Assembly: GCA_033398695.1 (NCBI GenBank)
Contig: CM065815.1
Location: forward strand, 104,250,501-104,314,500
Length of the DNA: 64,000 nucleotides
Origin: Orobanche coerulescens
Taxonomy: Eukaryota > Streptophyta > Magnoliopsida > Lamiales > Orobanchaceae
Direction: 5' to 3'
The number at the start of each line of letters is the position of its first letter. Position 1 is the stretch's first letter. The notes under the pieces are model-generated. The model made no database searches and was not told the origin of the DNA. It worked only from the letters and a program-made list of their open reading frames with translations. The position numbers and the translations under genes are program-made. Of the stretch, positions 58,510 to 64,000 are shown piece by piece.

Positions 58510-58911
58510 GTTTCCTAGTTATAGTGTTCATTCTTTTTTATTTTGCATGTTCGGATGATATAAACCATTCAACAATGTAGTTCCAATCAATTTATTTGAA
58601 AATAAATTTTACAACCGCCATTGCCAATGAAGAAACAAAATCATTTCCGGTCCAAGACTGGAATGGATACAATGTTTTTATGCCCTTGGGCAAAACAAGT
58701 ACTTCATCTAATGTCAAAATAAAACCGATTCTAAACCCGAAGGATTGATCCAATATCGGTTGCCTCGACACTTTGTCCGCTTCCAACGGTGATCATTATT
58801 TCCCCTTCAAGTTTTCTACTGCTCCGCATCCCGATTCATAGTACAAATGTGAGAAGTGGCACTGAATCCGTAATCCATGAAGCGTAATATACAAGAGCGG
58901 AACAATTAGTT
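58510..58911 (-). pseudogene. Copia-1 protease to pre-integrase, degraded
   Basis: Fragments at 58592-58786 resemble the segment between protease and integrase in copia elements (FGFRIGFILTLDEV). The protease site is not readable. Confidence 0.5.
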
Positions 58912-59545
58912 TTAAAAACAAAAGTTCCGCACTGATGCGCCATTAATCTTGGGACAAGTCCTTCGCCAAAGGGCTGACTCACCGCATTCAAGGCATTTGT
59001 CCGTAGGTTTTGGACCGCCTACCTTTTGAACCTTTCGGGCCTTGCCCTTTCCTTTGCACCCCTTTCTTGGGTTTGTCTTGCTCGTAGGTCTTTTTTTCTT
59101 GTTCTTGGACCTCTTAGGCCCGTAAGAAATCACAAGAGCAAATTTCTCTCGGTTTAGTCTTCATGTTAGATCGCCGTCACACGGTTTATTCATTAGCCCA
59201 GCTAATGTGCATGTAATTTCATTACAGTTGAAATTCATTACAAACTGCGTGAAAGAGTCAGGTAGAGATTGAAGGATGAGATCAATTTGAAGGGATAAAT
59301 CCATATTAAAGTTGAGCACCTCGAGCCTCTCAATCATAGAGATCATCTTGAGGACGTGGTCTCCCACTTTCTCCCCTTCTTTCATCCTAGCACTGAACAA
59401 CTGCTTTGATATTTCATATCTAGCAGTCCTACTGTGCTCTCCATAAAGTTCGGTCAAGTGTGCGAGAATCTTCCTAGCAGAAGTCATTTTCTCGTGCGCT
59501 CTCTGAAGCTCATTAGTCATTGAGCCCTTCATAAAACCACGGACT
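58912..59545 (-). pseudogene. Copia-1 gag, C-terminal part
   Basis: A copia-type gag domain (TELYGEHSRTARYEISKQLF, about 59460) and a zinc knuckle (CLECGESALWRRTC, about 59000) with Leu where His is expected. A frameshift near 59160 lies between them. The N-terminal part was displaced by copia-2. Confidence 0.85.
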
Positions 59546-61498
59546 TGTTGGGATTCGGTGCCTAAAACGAAGGCCCAGCGGAAGCGGTAAAACGAAAATT
59601 AATTCGATCCGAATCCCTACGAGGATCGATCGAGCTACGTATATACGAATATATAAACGAAAAGCAAGAGTCGTAAGAAACTAACCCTCGAAGTCCGTTG
59701 ATTAAATGGTAACCTTCTCTTGAGCTATTCCCCAAGCTCTTGAACGATCCAACGCCGAAAGCACCGCGTCTCTACTTGCCACGCGCCGGAGAAACAACCG
59801 GAACGACAATCACCTTGCTATCCTCCAAGGATACGGCTAGAGCTAAGTGATGAAGCTTCCAATATGAAATTATAACACTCTAAGTGTATAACTCACAATC
59901 TCTCTTTTATTTCTCAATTTTCTTCCAAGAAAAATCAAGAACTTGATGAATAAAGAGGAAGATGATGAAGAAGACTTGGAGAAGTCTTTTCTCTCTCTCT
60001 ATACTCTTGCAACCTCACGTTGGAATCAAAGTATCATGAGGTGAGAAGTCTTCCTCTTTTTATTCTATTTCCACTCACATGATACATCTCATTATTATGA
60101 GAATCAAAGCCCCACAAAGTCATCTTTTTCATATAAAATGAAAACAACAAGACAAGAGGAAAGTGGGTGGAAATTAGGGGGCGGCTACCATGCAGAAACG
60201 GATGAGTTCGGTTCGTTTCGGACTCCCGTGAGTCCAAACAGATAAACTACGATTCCGTTCCGATGTGTTTGTATCAATTAATTAATCCAATTAATTAAAC
60301 ATATCAAATACAAAATAACATAATTAATTTCTCCAAGAAATAATTATATTCATGAATTAAATTAATCACCCAGTGATATATTTAATCCATTAAGCCGTAA
60401 ATCAATTTATTCGATAAATCGATTTAAACATCCAATGTCCCAAATTAGATATCAAATATCTAATATTCATAATGAGAGAATTAGCTTAATTCATTCCGTC
60501 GTCAATCCTAATGCGCGACTCGGTAGGTCCGTCTCAGTCAGCAATGGGAGGAACCAAAGAGTAGTAGCACCACCTAGCCAGCCTGGTGGCCTACACTGTA
60601 CCCCGACTGAGAACGAATGATTGGGATCATTCAAGAACCATTCTATCGTGAATACCAGTATACGTATAAAACCCTTCTTTCAAATGTCCCGCTCAAGTTA
60701 TAGGGTCACGGTCAGTCAAACCCTATCTTTACTTGACGCTATGCATGCGTTAATGCAAATCGAGATCATCGAGCTCTCGTGTATCTAATACAGCTAGCTC
60801 CAATGCTTTGGCCAAAGACTTATGATCTCATCTGCCAATAACCGCATAGGACATATAACCCGTTCACTAACAGGAGAAAGAATTCTTTCTTGGTATTCGC
60901 AGGACTGCTACTTACCCGTCCAAGATGCACGTCGAGGTTGACCCCGCCTTCGGTTTACGGTGGTCGAACTACTCTAATGAAAATCTTGACGTCACAAGCA
61001 CATCCCTACTAAATCCTCAAGTCGAAGGTTCACGAATACCTATCACAACCTTTCGATTCCGTCATTGATCGTCCCGAGTGAAATCCGTGTGACGAATCGA
61101 GGGTGAGTCGGTCGAGTATACTAATCTAATTAGCATACCTATAACGTGTGCTCCCACTAACCATTAGTGTTCGATGTGCACTCTCCATGTCAAAGAACAC
61201 GTCATACAAGTCTTCACATAAACTTAACGCCCAATCAAGTTTCATCGACTTGCGAGCGATTAAGTATTTGAGCTATAAACCTTTCCAAAGGCCGACCCCC
61301 TTATCCAATAAGGAGTGGAACGTTTTGCTCTCAAATACACGGACTAGTTTCTATATGTTTATTTACGAGTTAGGAATGCCAAGAACTACCGGTAAATAAA
61401 GAAACATTCATTTGCCTTATATAAATGGTTTACATAATTACAAGTACAATGCCCTCACTCAACAACCTCGAGTGGCATTCGAGGGCATACTCCTAACA
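59546..61498 (-). repeat. Copia-2 3' LTR
   Basis: 1953 bp, tgttgggattc to tcctaaca. It is the best whole reference here for the LTR fragments at 31195-32440 and 32441-39886. The polypurine tract AGTGGGAGAT (- strand) follows at 61499-61510. Confidence 0.9.
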
Positions 61499-61519
61499 AT
61501 CTCCCACTTGCACTCAATG

Positions 61520-62034
61520 CCACACACTATGGTATCTAATACCCATGTTCTCCAGATGACGCTCCAAGCTAGTCCGAGATAGTGGCTTGGTCGGTGGATC
61601 GGCTACGTTGTCGGCCGAGTCTACTCTATGCAAAGACAATGTATCCCTTGCGAACAAATTCTCTTACGAGATGATACTTCCTCTCAATATGTTTGGTGTT
61701 GTGAAACCTCGGCTCCTTGGCTCTGACTCCGTCGTTGTCGCAAAGACAATGAACAGCTCAAGACATGGTATCATTTGAAGTTCTCCTAGAAACTTCTTAA
61801 TCCGTAACCCTTCCTTGGAAGCCTCCGAGGCCGCTTGATACTCGGCTGACAGGTGGAATCGGCCGCGCATTGCTTGGCACTACGCCAAGATACTGCTCCT
61901 CCATTAAGAGTAAATATGTAGCCAGAAGTGGACATCGAGTCGTCCTTCAGTCCTTGGAAGTCCGAATCAGTGAATCCCACCACATCCAAATCTCCACCGC
62001 CATACATAAGAACCATATCTCTAGTTCTTCTCAA
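61520..62034 (-). pseudogene. Copia-2 RNase H
   Basis: RRTRDMVLMYGGGDLDVVGFTDSDFQ and STSGYIFTLNGGAVSWRSAKQ at 62034-61860, then shifted frames to 61664. The first half is well kept and the second half frameshifted. Confidence 0.82.
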
Positions 62035-63150
62035 GTACTTGAGAACGTTCTTTACTGACCCAATGTTCCCTACTGGTTTGCTGAAACCTACTCACCACGC
62101 TTACAGCATGCGCGATGTCAGGTCTTGTACACAACATAGCATACATAAGGCTACCCACGGCTGAAGCATATGGTATATTACTCATTTCCTTCCGTTGTTC
62201 CTCACTTTGAGGACACATCTTCAAGGTGAGTTTTATTCCATGTTACATCGGTAGGAACCCTCTTTTAGAATCATCCATCTTAAATCGCTTTAAGATCTTA
62301 TCTATATAGAGGGCTTGGGAAAGGCCTATTGTTCTCTTCGCTCTATCCCGGTAGAGCCGAATACCAAGAATATAGGTTGCTTCTCCCAAGTCTTTCATAG
62401 AGAAATTACTCGAAAGCCAAGCTTTCACAGAACTAAGCATTCCCACATCATTTCCTATTAGTATAATGTCATCTACATATAGTACTAAGAATGCGATCTT
62501 GCTCCCACTAACTTTCTTATATACACAAGGTTCCTCTTCATTTTGCACGAAGTCAAACTCTTTGACCGCCTCGTCAAAACGAAGGTTCCAACTACGCGAC
62601 GCTTGCTTGATCCATAAATGGAACGCAAGCTTGCACACTTTCGAATATCGACTTGAGACACAAAGCCTTTAGCCGCTTCCATATAGATTTCCTCCTCGAG
62701 GAATCCATTAAGGAAAGCCGTCTGTACGTCCATTTGCCATATCTCATAATCGTGGTAGGCAGCTATAGCAAGCATCATGCGAATAGACTTGATCATGGCT
62801 ACGGGCGAGAAGGTATCGTGGTAATCGATCCCTTCCTTCTGGGTATAACCCTTTGCCACAAGCCTGGCTTTATAGGCGTCAACCTTGCCATCACCATCAG
62901 TCTTTCTCTTGTAGATCCACTTGTTCCCAATAGGCACTATGCCCTTGGGGCGGTCTACTAGAGTCCAGACCTGATTGACATGCATCGAGTCTATCTCAGC
63001 TTCCATATCTTCACGCCATTTCGCGGAGTCTACATCCACCATCGCTTGGTCATAGGTCGTCAGGTCGGTCTCTTGGCTATCACTTGGAACCTCATGGAGA
63101 CCTAGCTCCTCCAAGTGCACAAGCCCATACCTCTCAGGTAAATGAGACAC
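62021..63150 (-). pseudogene. Copia-2 reverse transcriptase
   Basis: NKWIYKRKTDGDG, GIDYHDTFSPVAMIKSIR and QMDVQTAFLNGFLEEEIYM are at 63150-62660. After a frameshift near 62630 come LYVDDIILIGND (catalytic box kept) and the thumb region, with further breaks near 62245 and 62090. Confidence 0.88.
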
Positions 63151-63198
63151 CCTACTAAACCTACGAGGTGGTTGTACTTGTGTTTCAGAAAGTTCGGT

Positions 63199-64000
63199 TC
63201 AAGTTTCTTGCACATGTGTCTCTCGAGGAGTTTCATTGTATTCTTCTAAAGAAATACTTCTACCTGCTCCGCCTTCCTGAATGAACTCATCTTCCAGGAA
63301 GTGTGCTTGTAAAGCAACAATGATCCTTCGATCTTCGGGCATGTAGAATAGATATCCCATCGTCCCAGACGGGAATCCAATGAAACGTCCCTTCGCAGAC
63401 CTAGCTTCCAACTTTTCCACCTTAGTCTTCTTGACATAAGCGGGACATCCCCAAATCCTAATATGATTAAGACTTGGTTTCCTTCCTTCCCACATCTCAT
63501 GTGGAGTTTTAGGAACGGATTTAGAAGGACATCTGTTCAAGATATACGCGGCGATCAGGAGTGCATACCCCACAGGTAAATTGGCAAGTCGGTATAGCCC
63601 AGCATGGAACGGACCATGTTCAACAGGGTCCGGTTCCTTCTTTCTGACACACCATTTAACTGAGGAGTACCTGGAGGTGTTAGTTGTGAAACTATTCCAT
63701 GTTCCTTAAGGAACTCGTCAAACTCCGTACTCATATACTCGCCACCTCGGTCCGACCGAAGTGCTTTGATATGATTACCAGTTTGTTTCTCGACTAGGGC
63801 CTTGAATTCTTGGAATTTCTCAAAGGCCTCGGATTTATGTTTCATTAAGTATGCATAACCATACCTAGTATGATCATCTGTAAACGTAATGAAATATTGA
63901 TATCCGTCACGTGCTGCTTCCAAAGCACCACATACATCGGTATGGATTAATCCCAGTTTATCAGCGGCTCTTTGAAATGTCCCTGTGAAGGGGGACTTAG
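63199..64000 (-). pseudogene. Copia-2 integrase, partial
   Basis: Core boxes FTDDHTRY, RSDRGGEYMS and GVSERRNRT, then ILNRCPSKSVP and IWGCPAYVKK. A frameshift near 63565 splits it. The N-terminal part is beyond the window. Confidence 0.88.

Larger units (their letters stand above)
54005..59545 (-). mobile_element. Copia-1: Ty1/copia element, interrupted in gag
   Basis: The 3' LTR is 54005-55855. RNase H, RT, integrase and gag follow to 59545, where the copia-2 LTR cuts in. The gag start and 5' LTR must lie right of the window. Domain order gag-integrase-RT-RNase H is that of Ty1/copia. Confidence 0.9.
59546..64000 (-). mobile_element. Copia-2: Ty1/copia element, runs off the window
   Basis: 3' LTR at 59546-61498, then RNase H, RT and integrase to the window end. 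It is inserted in copia-1 gag; the flanking base run before the LTR is ggact, but the other duplication copy is outside. Protein and LTR wording are close to copia-1. Confidence 0.9.

Overview
This window is plant nuclear DNA made almost entirely of LTR retrotransposons nested inside one another. I recognise no cellular gene, RNA gene, CRISPR array or bacterial feature. The initiator-tRNA-Met primer sites, 5-bp target duplications, Tekay/Del-like Ty3 chromoviruses, a second Ty3 lineage, an Athila-type relic and Ty1/copia elements with YVDD reverse transcriptase all point to an angiosperm. The species cannot be read from the sequence.

Layout. T1, a decayed Tekay-like element on the + strand, runs from the left edge to 31194, with its 5' LTR outside the window. 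Two other elements split it. T3 (3334-17147, - strand) is an LTR-internal-LTR-internal-LTR tandem flanked by one pair of attgc duplications. T2 (18203-28856, + strand) is flanked by cgtgc. T1 itself appears to sit in a + strand copia LTR (31195-32440), which abuts a - strand copia LTR (32441-33309 plus 39517-39886). That second LTR is split by T4 (33310-39516, TSD tctaa), a young, nearly intact Ty3 element. Beyond it lie an Athila-type relic (39887-42513), a GC-rich, largely non-coding LTR element (42514-47052, TSD tcgct), a patchwork of Tekay-like LTR and integrase relics (47053-54004), and two copia elements on the - strand. Copia-2 (59546 to the window end) is inserted in the gag of copia-1 (54005-59545).

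Genes. Every recognisable coding segment is gag, protease, reverse transcriptase, RNase H or integrase (with a chromodomain-like tail in the Tekay types). Nearly all are broken by stops, frameshifts or deletions. T4 comes closest to coding capacity: I see one frameshift and one nonsense codon between gag and integrase.

Most interesting signal. The U3 promoters of T1, T2 and T3 carry an ordered array of 12-bp palindromes (sense consensus TAGCGCACGCTA). Intact arrays have 18 copies grouped 4+4+4+4+2, usually 20-24 bp start to start, with 40-64 bp linkers, most of them rich in GTCCAG/CTGGAC inverted repeats. The TATA box lies exactly 12 bp after the last copy, one array step downstream. An eroded relative of the array is at 49808-50144. 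At 48325-48555 a different palindrome (TTACGTACGTAA) is partly arranged on the same 23-bp step, and its two CpGs fall at the same positions. This looks like a conserved promoter grammar that I do not recognise from any described element family.
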